DNA of 64,000 bases from Drechslerella dactyloides (GCA_020064725.1 JAGTWJ010000011.1:1488001-1552000), one strand, 5' to 3'. Positions 45,080 through 57,186 are shown, counted from the stretch's first letter. Numbers and translations are program-made. The notes: generated by a model from the letters alone, not told the origin.

Positions 45080-45437
45080 ATGAGCAGAAGCGCGGGAGAG
45101 GCCGCGGCCGGTCCTTTCGGGACCGCACACTCCCGCCCAGCAAGCACCTTACCGCCCTCCGGCTCAACCAGCCCGTCACCGGAGGGCGCGGGCCGATAAC
45201 ATTTGTGCAATCAGCCGGACCTCCCTCCGCCGCCTGGTCCGCCGCGGTGGCGTTATCCGCATGGCGGATAGCATGTACGACACTACCAGGGCGATCATGA
45301 AAACATTCCTCCCGGACGTCATTCACGATGCCGCGAGATACACTGAGCACGCGAGGCGGACGACGATCACCGCAACCGACGTCGTCTTCGTGATGAGGAA
45401 ACGAGGCCGGAGCGGCCTTTATGGCTTCGGGGCTTAA
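45080..45437 (+). CDS. Highly divergent histone H4-like protein (start uncertain)
   Basis: From about 45172 to the TAA at 45435-45437 the frame encodes an unmistakable H4 histone fold. It has ARHRRARADNICAIS, LRRLVRRGGVIRMADSMY, ARYTEHARRTTITATDVVF and the hallmark ending GLYGFGA. By hand alignment only about half the positions equal canonical H4, which is normally nearly invariant. No ATG opens this frame upstream. The nearest ATG (45080) is in another frame, and a 61-nt intron 45111-45171 (GTCCTT..ACCAG, weak signals) would join them exactly, giving a tail starting MSRSAGEAAA without the usual acetylatable lysines. Alternatives are a frameshifted pseudogene or an unseen start exon. The sequence is GC-rich, so it is not RIP debris. 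It could package DNA at special sites or stages; function unknown. Confidence 0.7.
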
Positions 45438-45842
45438 ATACCCCGAAAGGTATGCAAGTCGGCCACAGCCCCCATTGCATTAGTTCGCGTACCTCATGGT
45501 GTCCACTGAGATGGCACTGCAACAGCTCTGAAGCTGACAACTTTGAACAGCTGCAGGCTAGCGGAAGGCTTGCGGCATGGTAATCGGTGGATTCTCAAAG
45601 CCGCCACTGCCAATTACCGTGGCTACACCTCTTGATCTCATATTCGATGTTTTCGCACACAAGTTCGCGTTGCGTGTTGTATCTATCTCCGATTTATACC
45701 ACACTTGTATATAGCATCCTTAATTAAGCTCCCCACCACCTCAACCGTGCACTTACTACAACCATCACGACATAAACCTGTACCTTCGTCCTCACCTCCC
45801 ATCGCCAACCTCTCCCCTCTTATCTGATCGCATCCGCTAGCC
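45438..45842. other. Intergenic region, RNA1 promoter
   Basis: Region between the H4-like gene and RNA1. The last ~120 bases are C-rich leader sequence. No gene seen. Confidence 0.4.
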
Positions 45843-47101
45843 ATGGCGACGACCTTCTCCCTGGAGAGCAAGCTCCTCAAGCTTGACTCCAAGGCCGACA
45901 TCGAACCCCACCTCACCGACCTCGTCTCAAACCGCGACGTGGAAGAATTCATCCTGCAGGGCAATACCATCGGGGTCGAAGCTTCCGAAGCCCTCGCCGA
46001 GGTCCTAAAGACCAAATCGAAGCTAAAAGTACGGCGCTCCTTCCACCTCTCCCAGCTTCCTGTCGATACGCAGCTAACATGCGCGCCGCGATCCTGCAGA
46101 CCGTGAACCTTGCCGACATCTACACCGGCCGCCTGATCGAGGAGATCCCCCTCTCCCTCACGAGCATTCTCACTTCTCTCCTCCCGCACAACTTCCTCAC
46201 ATACTTGAATCTCTCCGACAATGCCTTCGGCCTCCGTACGGAAAAACCTCTCGTCGACTTTTTGTCCACGCACGCGCCTCTGCAGCACCTCATCCTCAAC
46301 AACAACGGGCTGGGCCCCTTCTGCGGCACCGCAATCGCAAACGCCCTATCCACGCTGGCGAAAAAGAAGACATCCGCCCACCCACAGCTCGAGACCGTCG
46401 TCTGCGGCCGAAACCGCCTCGAGAACGGCTCAATGGAGGCCTGGGCAACCGCATTCGCCGCGCACCCGGGTATCAAGACCGTACGAATGGTGCAGAACGG
46501 CATCCGGCAGGAGGGCATCGAACACCTGCTGACGCAAGGGCTCGTACACTGCAAACAGCTGGAGCTGCTCGACTTGCAGGATAACACGTTCACGATCAAA
46601 GGCGCGCGAGCACTGGCGGCCGTCGTGGACCGGTGGACAGTCATGCGCGAATTGGGCGTCGGAGACTGTCTGCTGAGCTCCAGAGGCGCAGTCGTCCTGG
46701 CCGAGAAGCTTTCGGAAGGGAAGAACAAGGAGCTGAAGGTGCTGCGGTTGCAGTACAACGAAATCGACGTGAAGGGTTTAGCTGCATTGAAGGGCGCAGT
46801 CAAGGCGCTCGACAAGCTGGAATTGTTGGAGCTCAACGGAAACAAGTTCTCGGAGGAAGACGTGGAGCTGGAAGCTATTCGCGAGATCTTTGAGACGCGC
46901 GGTCTCGGCGAGCTGGATGAGCTCAGCGACCTGGAAGAAGACAGCGACGAAGACGAGGAGGAGGAAGAGGCGGACGAAGAAGAGAAGGAGCTGGAGCGCG
47001 TGGTCAAGGATGCCGAAGGGGAGGAGAACTCGAACGTCGCACAAGAGAAGGACAAGAAGGTCGACGACCTGGCGGATATACTGGGGAAGACATCCATCTG
47101 A
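45843..47101 (+). CDS. RNA1: Ran GTPase-activating protein Rna1
   Basis: Two exons, 45843-46028 and 46100-47101, with a 71-bp phase-0 intron (GTACGG..TGCAG); 395 aa. The protein is a run of RanGAP-type leucine-rich repeats (LTYLNLSDNAFG, LQHLILNNNGLG, LELLDLQDNTF, LKVLRLQYNEID, LELLELNGNKFS). It carries the motif CGRNRLENGS, the place of the asparagine implicated in GTP hydrolysis in fission yeast rna1p, and it ends in a long acidic tail (about 335-365). Cytoplasmic Rna1 converts Ran-GTP to Ran-GDP and so sets the direction of nuclear transport. Length and architecture are those of fungal Rna1. It is convergent with TPC1, with 290 bp between the stops. Confidence 0.94.
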
Positions 47102-47391
47102 GGATTCTCTCCGGCATACACCTTCTGGTTTTACTGTAGATTACTTTCCATTCTCCCTCGAGCGTTCGGTCTACGGGCGAAGCTGGCACTCGACTTGCGC
47201 TACTCAGTCTCGGGCACACTCGACCACCGCCGGCCTGACCGTTAGTCTCAACGCTCTTATGAACATATTAATACATTCACGATTGATTCCTGAACACAAC
47301 CACCCTCCAAGCAACATACCCATACGGCCCGAGTAGAATGATCATTCATGTATGCGTGATATATCGATATCTATAGTTGTGTATATGCACT

Positions 47392-48667
47392 TCACCGCTC
47401 CTCCTCCAGCCAGCCGGCGACCTCCACCACCCGCCCATACGTCCACATCGTAACCGCGCTCGCCGGCGCAGCCTTGACCAAACTCACCGTCAACCCCCTA
47501 TACAGCCCCCTCCACCCTTCCCGCCTCACCACCTCCCTCGCGCACCGCACCACGCCCTCGTACACGGGGATATCACCATGCACGTACATCCCCCGACTGG
47601 GACCCTGCACCTGCAGCCGCTTCCGCACCGTATCCAGCGGAAACACCCCCGTCTTCGCGACCACACCGCCCACCGTCCCCGCGATCGCATCCACCCCACC
47701 CGCAGCACTCAGCACGTGTCGCCAGCCACCAGCACCACCACCGCCGCCACCACCATCTGCACTCGGAACGACGACAGCCTTCAGCGCAGCCTTGACAGCC
47801 TCGTAACTACCGAAGAATAACCCCATATGCGGCACGATCTGAACGATGGCAGCTAGCCCGCCGCGGTAGAAACCGCGCAGTCCCTCGGTGGTGTAGATGC
47901 CCGCCACCGCAGCCGCCAATCCGCCGTGCGCTCGCGACGGTTTCGATGCTGCGAAACGTGTGCGCAAAAGGTCGAACGGGTAGGTAATCGATGTTGCCAG
48001 ACCGCCGGCGAGGCCGCCGGAGAGCGTGTTTACAGCGCCGGAGGGGAGGGACGTGGCGTGTGACGATAGGAGATGGCGGAGGCGGGAGTAGGCGTAGAAT
48101 TGCGTGGCGCCGTAGGTGAGATAGAGGAGTTCGGCGGGCACGTTTCCCTTCCAGAGAGCCTGGTCATGCCCTACGTCAGTTCCACATTCGTACGTTGATA
48201 CCGTGTATCGACAGCCGGGAGAAGTGTAGTAGACGCACCGTGAAGCCTTCTTGCTGGACGATTGTCTTCATCGTGCCGTATATGCCTTTATACACCACCC
48301 CTGCCGATGCGGGCGCTGCCCCCGTCACGGCCGCGGCGCTGACGCCAGCGGTGGAAGACAGCAGTTGCGGCTGCAGCTGGAGTCGGATCTTGACGACATC
48401 CAGCGGTGCGATGCAGAATCTTATAACGTAGCATCCGTCAGCTATTGCTTGTATAGGTTGGACAAGTAGGTATATTATACACACCTCGACACGACGCCGG
48501 CAACGGCGCCAGCAAGTATAACTGTCCGATCCGAGCGCTGCAGCATCGTCATTCCTCGTCAGCTTCATCAGAACATCAGCAGCACGCGGTACAGAACGTG
48601 TACATACCTTCCGCTCACCACTCGCTCCCCGCACCCCCGTCGCCTTATCCTTCGCCGTCATCGACAT
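47392..48667 (-). CDS. TPC1: Mitochondrial thiamine pyrophosphate carrier Tpc1
   Basis: Four exons on the minus strand: 48608-48667, 48485-48537, 48239-48419 and 47392-48159 (353 aa). The 53-nt second exon encodes RSDRTVILAGAVAGVVS and must be included to give the first transmembrane helix. All three mitochondrial-carrier signatures are present: PLDVVKIRLQ, PFDLLRTRF and PLDTVRKRLQ, each opening one of the threefold repeats. Gly-rich linkers (a run of eight Gly) sit before the third repeat. The overall pattern, including FYRGGLAAIVQIVPHMGLFFGSYE, fits Tpc1, which exchanges thiamine pyrophosphate across the inner membrane. ATG 48667 was chosen because the longer frame has no earlier ATG. Closely related carriers (Mrs/Leu5 type) are possible but less likely. 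Confidence 0.86.
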
Positions 48668-49361
48668 GTCCGTAGCAATTCTGATATCGAGGGACGACAA
48701 GATATGACCATGGTCACTTCACTCCCTCAACTAGCTCGAGTGTCAATAGAGCCGTTGTCGCGCCGTGCCGTCCCGTGCCGTGCCGTCGTTAAGCTAGAAG
48801 CTTAAAAGTCAGCTGAAAGGAAGCGGAGGGTGTATTTTTCCGGGTCCAAGTGGGACGTCTGCGTGCGTGCATGTTGTCCAGGAGTTCTAGAGTAGGATAA
48901 CAGTCCGTCGTCGGATGGCATGCAAGATTACGTCCAAATTAGGTAACCTCATAATCATGCATGTCACACGACAGCACGCCGTCGACAAGCATCTCGATAT
49001 CTTCAGTATAGATTGCATTAATGTGTAACAATTGGCCATTGGTAGCAACTCAACGACGTCAATTCGAGTCTAACTGCCACAGCTCTACTCTACCAATATA
49101 GTATCACCAAGTCTATAAATACACGAATGAATGCAAAAAATCATAACTGCACGTCCGTCCATCTACAGTGCCTCAGCATATCAAACAAAAATCCATGGGA
49201 ATCTAAAAAAAGTCCTCATCCACCCACCCATCCGCACATTACAAGATAATATCATCCGCCTGCCGGTAACGAAAGTAACCATCATATCACCACCACCCGA
49301 CAAACGCTTCAATCCCAAACCCGTACCCCCCGCCAACACCACCGCGGCTCCCCCAACGTAG
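48668..49361. other. Intergenic region
   Basis: TPC1 promoter and UNC104 3' region. It contains a short GCCGTGCCGTCCCGTGCCGTGCC repeat-like tract at about 48758-48788. No gene seen. Confidence 0.4.
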
Positions 49362-52300
49362 TCACCGCGCCCCTCCCCTCCCCGCCGCGCCGCCGCTGCC
49401 GGCGAAATAGCTGCTATCAACAGCCATAACCCAGTCCATCTTCTCCTTCTCCGTCCGCGTCGCAAACCGATAGCTGCTCTGCGGCGCGTAGATCGCAAAC
49501 ACGTTCTCCCGCGCCATCAGCTCCGCCATCCCGTTGCTGGGCTCGTAGTCCACCGTGCAGTCCGTCAGATTGACCGCCATGATCTCTTCGCCTGTCGCGC
49601 CGTTGTGGATGTGCAGGTAGGGCTTCCGGAGCTCGAGGTACTGCTTTTCCCACTTCTTCGCCGCGTCGTTCGGCCGGAAGACGTACCCGGACCGCTGCAG
49701 CTTTGGACTGCACCAAACGTACGTTAGCAAGTGTTTCGATACGGTGGGGTTTTACGTAGGATTGTTTGTGACACTCACTTCTTCGGTATGTGGATGGACT
49801 CGGCGACCAGCTTGAGCGGCTCGGACTCCGTTTCTCGCTGCCGCGCCGTGGCCGGCGGCCCATCCTGCGGCGGCTCGTAGTTCTGCTTTGACAGAATCCT
49901 CTCCAGTGGATCACCACCCCTCGGCCACAGCTTCAGGAATTTTTCCACCACCGCCTTCTTCGCTTCGTCCATCTCCTCTTCCTCCCCTTCTTCGGCGGAA
50001 GCGCCATTCACCGTCGTCGACACCGCATCAGATGTAACCGCGCCGTTGGTAGTTTCAGGCTTCAGAAACGGCTTGATGGCCTCCACCTCCGCCACCCGCA
50101 TCCTCCGCCTCCTCGCCGCCAAGTAATCCTTAATGACGGAAATTCCCCTCGGCGTCCAGCTCCGCAGCACCTCCTCCCCCTTCACATACCGCTGCCGCGA
50201 GTTCATCCGCCACAGGTCCCCGGCCCGCCGACTCACCGCCGGCTTCACCGTCGCCTGAAACATCCCCGCAATCGCATGCACCGACCTCGTCGCGGTGATG
50301 ATCTGTAGAAACTTATTCGGACTCCGCACCAGCCGCGAGCGGATCTCCAGCGCGACGTTCTGCCGAAACGTAAGCGGCTCCGCCAGCCGCTCGCTCACGA
50401 GCTCCCACACCAGCGTCACCTGCACACGGTACTTTGGCGCCGTCATCCGGTCCAGCAGCACGCTGTTATGCGCGCTCGTGTCCCACTGCGCCAGCACACC
50501 GATCGAGCTGCTCCCGTCCGCGTTCTGCCGGATGCTGGGCCCCTTGACGATGCGCAGCTCCACCTCCTTCGTCGAGCTGGGGTCCTTCGGCTGCCCGTTC
50601 TCCTCGACGAGAGAGACATCGCGCACCGTCATCCGGCCGATATCCTTCATCGGCAGCGTCTCCCCGCTGCTGTGCGTCAGCCACACCTGGATGCGCCGCT
50701 GCACGCCGTGGTGCAGCTGGAAGCTCCCTTGGTCCGACTCGCTGACCTGGATCACCTCGACGGGTGTGTATTCGCCGGTCTCCTGCAGCTCGAGCATCTG
50801 CACCTTGCCGAAGATGTCGTGCTTTTCCTCCGTGTAGAACTCGTTCTCGTGCAGCCGCATCCCCGTGCGGTGCTGGTCCGGCTGGTCGCGCATCTCGTCC
50901 CAGCTCATCAGCCGCTCGAGGTGCATCCCCGTCACTTTGCCAAAGATCCCAATCCGCAGCATCGGCGCCTTGATCCGCGCGTTCAGCGGCGCGGTGAGCA
51001 CGTGTGTGCTCTCAAAGTTGACGGGCCCCTCGTCGAACCCACGGATCGGGTTCGTAGCAGGTGCGTTATTCAACCACGGCAGGAACAGCTGCGCGTGGAT
51101 ATCCGTCCCCTCGCGCTCACTGATCCCGAGCAGCTGGTGGATCGTCACGTTGAAGCCGATATTCCCCTTCGGCACCTCAACCGTAGCCGGCTCGAGCGTC
51201 ACCCGTACTATCCCGATGACGCTGCAGGTATGCGGTGAGATAACCTCCAGATCCAGCTGCTGTCGCTTCGCCTGGAATATCGCCGACAACGGCACATCCG
51301 AGTCCCCGAGCAGCGTGTAATCCGGGAGTATCGGCTCGCTGAACGGGTCGCTGCCCTGCACGTGCTGCAGGTACTCCGGCCGCGAGAGGTACTGGTAAAT
51401 CTGCTTCATCTGCCGTATCCGATGTTGCAGCTTCTCCAGCGACCAGAGGTGTATCAAGTTGCGGTTGAAGTCCATCACGCGGACCGCTACGCAGGGCTTC
51501 GGCGCCGTCTCCAGCGCCTCGTCGTCGTCCGCGTTGACGCCGTTGAGCAGCATGTCGTACGTCGACACGGACGTGTGTCCGACGTCGAGGATCGTGAACT
51601 GGAAGAACACGCGCTTCTCCATCTCGTTGCTCATAATCTGCGCTTCCTTCAGCACGGCAGCGTACTGCAGCACCGTCTCCGCCATCCGCACGTAGTTGCT
51701 CCGCCGCCACAGTTGCGTCGCCGCCCGCGCGAGATTCTTCTGCCGCTTCGTAAGCAGGTCCCGCGGTGCCGGCGAAGGCGAGTGCGAGGGGTCCCGGCTG
51801 CGAACTTGTGGTGACAGTGTCATCTCCTCCAGCCGGAGCTCCATCTCTTGCTGCTTGCGCTGGAACTCCTTCTTCTGTTCCTCCAGCTTGGCCTCCATCG
51901 CGACCTTGACCGCTTTGAACTCCTCTTCCATCTGGACTTTCTGCGCGCGCACCTCCTCGACTTCGGCGTTGCTCTCCTCCGCGACCTTGAGCCGCTCTTG
52001 GTACGCCTCCTTCTGCGCCCTCAGTTGCGTCTGCAGCTCCTCTTTCAGCTCCTGGTACCGATCTTCCTCTTCCTCCCCTCTCTGCGGCGTGCTCGGCACC
52101 GTCAGGCTCGTGTCCAGCGAGAAGTTGTCGAGGGTGCCATTACTCGTATACCGCTCTCGCGGGCCCGTGAACGACGTCACCGAGTCGGTATCGTCATCCT
52201 CCAGCTTGCCCTTCCGCAGGTTATACGCCTTCTGCACGCCTTGCAGCAGCGCATTGAGCTCCTCGTCCGTCATCCCATTAATCTTGATGGGGTCGAGGCC

Positions 52301-54807
52301 CTGCGCCATCAGCGCCTCCCGCTGCGCGAACGACCAATCGATCTCCTTGTTCATCGGCGGGACCAACGCCGGCGAATCGGGCCGGCTGCTCTCGGCGTCC
52401 GACCCGCCGCCTTCCAGGAAGCCGTTGCTGTTCGTGTGGCGGTGGTCCGCGATCGAGCTGGCGAGCGACTGGCGGTGCAGCTTGTCGCGCTCCGCGCGCG
52501 CCTCGTTCGGGTGGTTGAAGCGGAAGATGTGGAAGTCGCCGAGGATAACGCGGAAGCCTGTCCGCAGACGTTTGGGGCCCTCGATGCGCAGGCCGTTGAC
52601 CATTACCGCGGCGCCTTCGTTTGGTATCAGCGTGACGACATCGTTGACGTTTTCAAAGCGGCAGTGGTCGGGTAAAATTTTGGAGCCATTGAGCTTGATC
52701 TGGGCCGTTGTCGCGGACTCGACGTTCCCAACTGTTGTGTCGCCGGGCTTGATATTGTAGACGAGGCATTCCGCCAGGAGCGGGTCGTCGCTGTCGTAAG
52801 ATTCGTAGTTAGTGGTTATTCTTTGGAGCAAACGAGTTGGCTACACACCTTAGGTTAACGAGGTGGGGTATCCGCTTGGGCATGCTCATGCCGATAAAGT
52901 CCTTCTCGATGCTGATACCAAGCTCCTCCAGCGCGGCCTCCCGCTCCTTCTGGATCTGCTGCGTCTTCTCCAGCTTCTCCTCCCACGTCTGATTGACCTC
53001 CTTCAGCAGCTTCTCGCTAGCACCAAGCTGCTCCGCGATCTCCGCCTTGCTGACTTTCCGGACGGCGCCGTCGGAGCCGGTGATCGTCACAATCTGCTTC
53101 TCCAGCGGCACGCTCGCGTCGTAGTGTTCTTCCTCGCCGCCACCGCCGCCGGAAAGCTTCTGCCGCAGCTGCTGTAGCTCTTCTTTCAGCTCGCGGATCA
53201 TCCGCGCGTTCGGGTCTTCGTTTACGACGGCGTGGTTCTTGATACGCTTGGCCGAGTCGGCGTACCGTAGTGTCGACAGCGTTTCGTCCCAATTGATATC
53301 CGCAGGCGATATCGCTGCAATCATGGCCGTCATGCTATTCCCGCCCAGCGAGTCCTTCAGCAGCCACGTCAGCACCGAATCGCGATACGGCACCAGCCCG
53401 TCCTTCTTCTTCTTGCCAGAGCTCAGGTCCGCGAGAGCAGCGATCACACGACCCAGCGTTGACAGCGAGCGATTGATCTCTGCTCCTTCCTTTAACCGCG
53501 CGCCCGTGGCGCCCGTCGACGTCGCACGTTCGGAGCCCGCCAAGTCGACCAGACTGATGCGAGAGACCTTCTCGGTGTCGAAGCCCGTCTCGACGTCGTG
53601 TCGCTTCTGGGTGAGTATCAGCGTGAAGACGGCGTGCGAACGACTCGACGTTTCGTTCATGTTGGTCGCTGCTACTGTCCGTGCCTGTGCCGCCTTAGCA
53701 TTTTCCCCACGAATTTGTAGCACCGTAAATTAAGCAGCCGGGAGGGGCGGGGGCGGGGTAATAGTGACCTTGTTTCCTTCATCCATCAGGTTCTCGATCT
53801 CGCGGAAGGATGTGACGACGAGTTTGGCGAGGTCTTCGACGTAGGGGCCTAGCGAGGGGTGCTCTCGGACCTTGAGGGCGCCTTTATTTGACGGATTTAA
53901 TAAATCTCGAACCTTTTCTGCAAGGCACGTATATACGTCGTTAGCCAAAAACCGCAGGAGGAGGTCAGAGCGGCTGTTTCGCACCATTGTAGATTTCGAG
54001 ATATGAGACTTCGACTGTCGACGTTATGTTTGGGTCCTTTTCTCCGGTTCTGCAGAAAGAATGGCGTCCGGACGTCAGCTCTTATAGCTCCGACAAATAG
54101 CTCCAAACACCATCTCGTGAAATTGGCGTCTCCGCGCAACAGTCGCCGGCGCAGCACTAGCTCAAGTAAAGAGGGAACAGCCCAAAATAACCCACATTCT
54201 CTCAAAGATGTTCTGACAGATCTTCGGTATTATGCCGTATTCTTCGCCGTAGCCCATCTACAGCCACCAGCCGTGTCGTCAGCACATTCCACGCATCAGC
54301 CACCAAGATTTATCGTGAACCCTCATCTCACCATCGAGTAACTCTTCCCGCTGCCGGTCTGCCCGTACGCGAAGATGCAGTTATTGTACCCCTGAAAGGC
54401 ATTGTCCAGCAACGGTCCGCCGAGGTCCTTGAACAAGTCGTCCTGGCCAGCGTAATGCGAGTCGCCACGGTCGAAGCTCCAGTACGAGCGGTCGAAATTG
54501 AACACCTTGGGCCCATCACCCTTCGCGGGGCCGGCGTTTCCTTTTCGCCCGGTGCTGTCGGATGCGCCGGGTGGAGGGGTGAGGATTGTCTGGCTGTCTT
54601 TCATCTGGACGATGCATTTTGCGTTACGGTCCTTTTCTATAGTAGATAAAGGTTGTTAGCGTACTCGAAGGCAGGCAGCAGGCTTGAGTGCACGCAGTTT
54701 TGCGATAGCGGTACGTGGCGCGCTGTGGGAGAGGGCCGGCAGCGGGTGGTACCTCGCGAGTTGAACGGTCGCACACGGACCACGACCTTGATGTTGCCCC
54801 CAGACAT
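49362..54807 (-). CDS. UNC104: Kinesin-3 motor Unc104/KIF1A type, with an apparent one-base frame disruption
   Basis: Eight exons on the minus strand: 54753-54807, 54332-54636, 54196-54258, 53985-54049, 53769-53917, 52849-53684, 49779-52790 and 49362-49707, giving about 1,609 aa. The order is: motor domain (P-loop GQTGSGKS at ~110, NETSSRSH, DLAGSERATSTGATG), neck (RIPHLVNLSDDPLLAE), FHA domain (~500-570), long coiled coil (~720-805), KIF1B-like and DUF3694 regions, and a C-terminal PH domain (~1495-1600, KLQRSGYVFRP..). The motor carries organelles to microtubule plus ends; FHA and PH regulate and bind membranes. Exon 3 reads MGYGEE and then, only after skipping one A (within GAAGAAATACGG, about 54238-54244), YGIIPKICQNIFER. 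Either a +1 mutation or a sequencing error is present. The symbol is by family resemblance. Confidence 0.88.
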
Positions 54808-56028
54808 GGCTGCGGCTACGTCTGCAGTGCCCTATGTCGTCTAGTCCAGTGTATAATGCGTATGTATGTGTATGTGTGTATGCGGTGTATCGAGCGAGTG
54901 ATCGAACGAACGAACGTGGTGCGAATGCGCTGTCTATGGGCCGCTAGCTGTCGATGCAGCAACAGTAGTATGCTAGCTGTGCTGCAGCTACGTGGAAGGA
55001 TAGCAGGATGCTGGTCGTGAAAGAAAGTCGATGGTCCGATGCAGGCGGATCCGGCGAGCGAGCCAGCCGTTGAGCGAGGGAGATTGCTCTAAATGCAGGC
55101 AGCCGAGCAAGACACGTTGGGACAAGCCACACCGGCCGGGCGACGGTTCGAGCGAGATGGGCGGACGGGCGTCGGTCGATGGAGAGCGAATTCAGATCGA
55201 GATGCGCATCGACGGACCAGGTCACCGGCTCGCCAAACAGCTTGGAGCTCAGCGTAGCTGTCGCAGCTCAGGAACCCGGCATAGTAGTCGGCTCGGCGCC
55301 CGGGCGTAGTCGCGAGAACTCGATCGGTCGGAGAAGGAGCGGGACAGCGGAGGACGAGTGCAAGCGTATTGGAAACCTAGATCCCGTCGAGGCGTCTACC
55401 GCAGACGGTTTAATTGTCGGGCGATGGGGGTGGAATCGCGGTCAGGGCAGCTGCGGCAAGCTGTGATGATACGGTTGATGACTGGCGGGCCGGCAGCAGC
55501 TGAGCTGTTTGCTTCATTTAACCAAATTGGATTGCGTGTTCACCTGCCAAACACCAGCAGACCGCGACAGAAGCTCGACGGGAAGCTGGCGACGGCGATG
55601 TCGGATTACGGGCAGGATAAGGACTTGGGTTACTACAGAATCCGAGGCCGGAAGCGGGGGTGCCAGACATATCGCTCTCCTGCTCCCCGGTAGGAGTCAC
55701 CTCCGAGAATGGACAGGTAATATAAATCTGCCTCCTTTCCACGGGGTGAAGGCGGCTGCGGGCCTGTAAGGGGCCACTTGGAGAGCTATCACTTCAACCG
55801 AGGCCTCCCACATGATGGCTACGCTACAAACAGGAGCCGCGAAATAGTCTCGCACGGCTTGGTATCAACCTCCAGGCGGTCGTGAAGCTCAGGTTCGAGC
55901 TCACGTATCGGTAAAGAACTGCGCAGTCGCGCTCGCATGCGAAGCGGCGCGTCGTTAAAATCGTCTATATCATCCTGCGTACAAAACAAGGCCCAAGGGA
56001 CAAATGACACCGCCCTGGATGCAGCTCA
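54808..56028. other. Intergenic region, UNC104 promoter
   Basis: Promoter side of UNC104 and 3' side of RPN10. GTATGTGTATGTGTGTATG microsatellite-like sequence lies at about 54857-54880. ORFs of 60-111 codons overlap and carry nothing recognisable. Confidence 0.4.
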
Positions 56029-57186
56029 CTACGCCGTATCCATCGTATCATCGTCGCCGTCCTTCTTCTTCCCGCTACCGCTGCCCTCTCCGGATTTCGG
56101 CAGCAACGGCGCGCTCTCGTCGTCGTCCTTCTTCCCATCTTCCTCCTGCACAGTTCCCAGGTTTTCAGCTGCGGCCGCCGCCTTCTCTCTATCTTCCTTC
56201 TCCTTCCGTTCCCGCTCCTGCCTCGAATTCTCTTCCTCCAAACTCATCCGCAGCGCCAGAGCAAGCTCCGGATCGAGATGAGGGTCGACGCCAAAGTCGA
56301 AACCGCCGGGTCCAGCACTGCTGCCCGCACCACCATCACCCGCCCCGCTGCCTCCAGCGCCGCTATCGTCACCCAATATCGGTGTTGTGATCAGCTGGTC
56401 GCTAAGCAGATGGGGGCCCGGCGGGATGGTGGCGAGATGCGAGGTTTCGGAAGAGTCGACGTTGGCGATGAAGGCTCTGAGCTTGGGTTCATTCTCGACC
56501 ACCTCGCCAAAGTTGATAAAGTCGATGGCCATCTTGTGCTTCTTCATCTTCCGGGCCAGCCGCACGAGGGTCTTTTCGTCTTCAGCGATGGGGGAGCCGA
56601 CGAACGCTATTATCCGCGGGCGTTGGGACTTGTTCTGACGATGTCTCAGAGCGAGCTATGAAAGAGCAATAGCTATATTAGCTTCAGCGGTCTCCAGGTA
56701 GTGCTGCAGGTGGTAGTTCTAGCTATAGCGGGGTGGCATACGTAGGCGATCTGGATGCCCGTCGAGAGATGGCAGGTGCCACTGATCTTGGTGGAATGCA
56801 GGCCGGACAGAATCTTGCCAAAGTCGGTGGTAAGGGTTGCGAGGACTTTCGGGCCATCGCCGCCCATGGACATCAGACCGACGGAGGACTCCGGGTTGGC
56901 TTGGGTCTTCGCGGAGAAGATGAGCGAGACGGCATCGGCCTGGGCGTCGAAACGAGAGGGCCTGCCATCGTGTTAGCTACGAGACGATAAGTTGCATGAG
57001 GTACGGCGAGATGGAGCTCACGTGTAGTCGCCATTCCTACTGCTCTCGCTGTTGTCGACCCTGTAGGAGGTGGATGACCGGGTTAGCTGGGGTGTCCTGT
57101 GGCTGGGGGTGCCGGTTTAGGATGGCCAGCCGGCTGTCTTGCTGGCTGGCTGGGGAAGCATACACGATCATCGTCGCTTCCAACAT
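56029..57186 (-). CDS. RPN10: 26S proteasome regulatory subunit Rpn10 (ubiquitin receptor)
   Basis: Four exons on the minus strand: 57164-57186, 57022-57060, 56742-56961 and 56029-56655 (302 aa). The 23- and 39-nt first exons are recovered from the conserved start MLEATMIVVDNSESSRNGDY, interrupted after GT of a Val codon and after AC of a Thr codon. The vWA domain covers about 1-190 (DAQADAVSLIFSAKTQANPESSVGLMSM, GTCHLSTGIQIAYLALRHRQNK, IDFINFGEVVEN). One ubiquitin-interacting motif follows (DPELALALRMSLEEE, about 220-240), then a charged low-complexity tail. Rpn10 docks polyubiquitinated substrates on the proteasome. It is divergently arranged with borealin. Confidence 0.93.

Noticed and set aside
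46120..47121. 333-codon minus-strand ORF, Ser-rich
   Set aside because: Antisense shadow of the RNA1 leucine-rich repeats and acidic tail.
51696..52760. 354-codon plus-strand ORF
   Set aside because: Antisense shadow of the UNC104 coiled-coil exon.
55885..55905. tRNA T-loop-like GGTTCGAGCTC
   Set aside because: No acceptor stem, anticodon arm or matching 5' half could be found around it.
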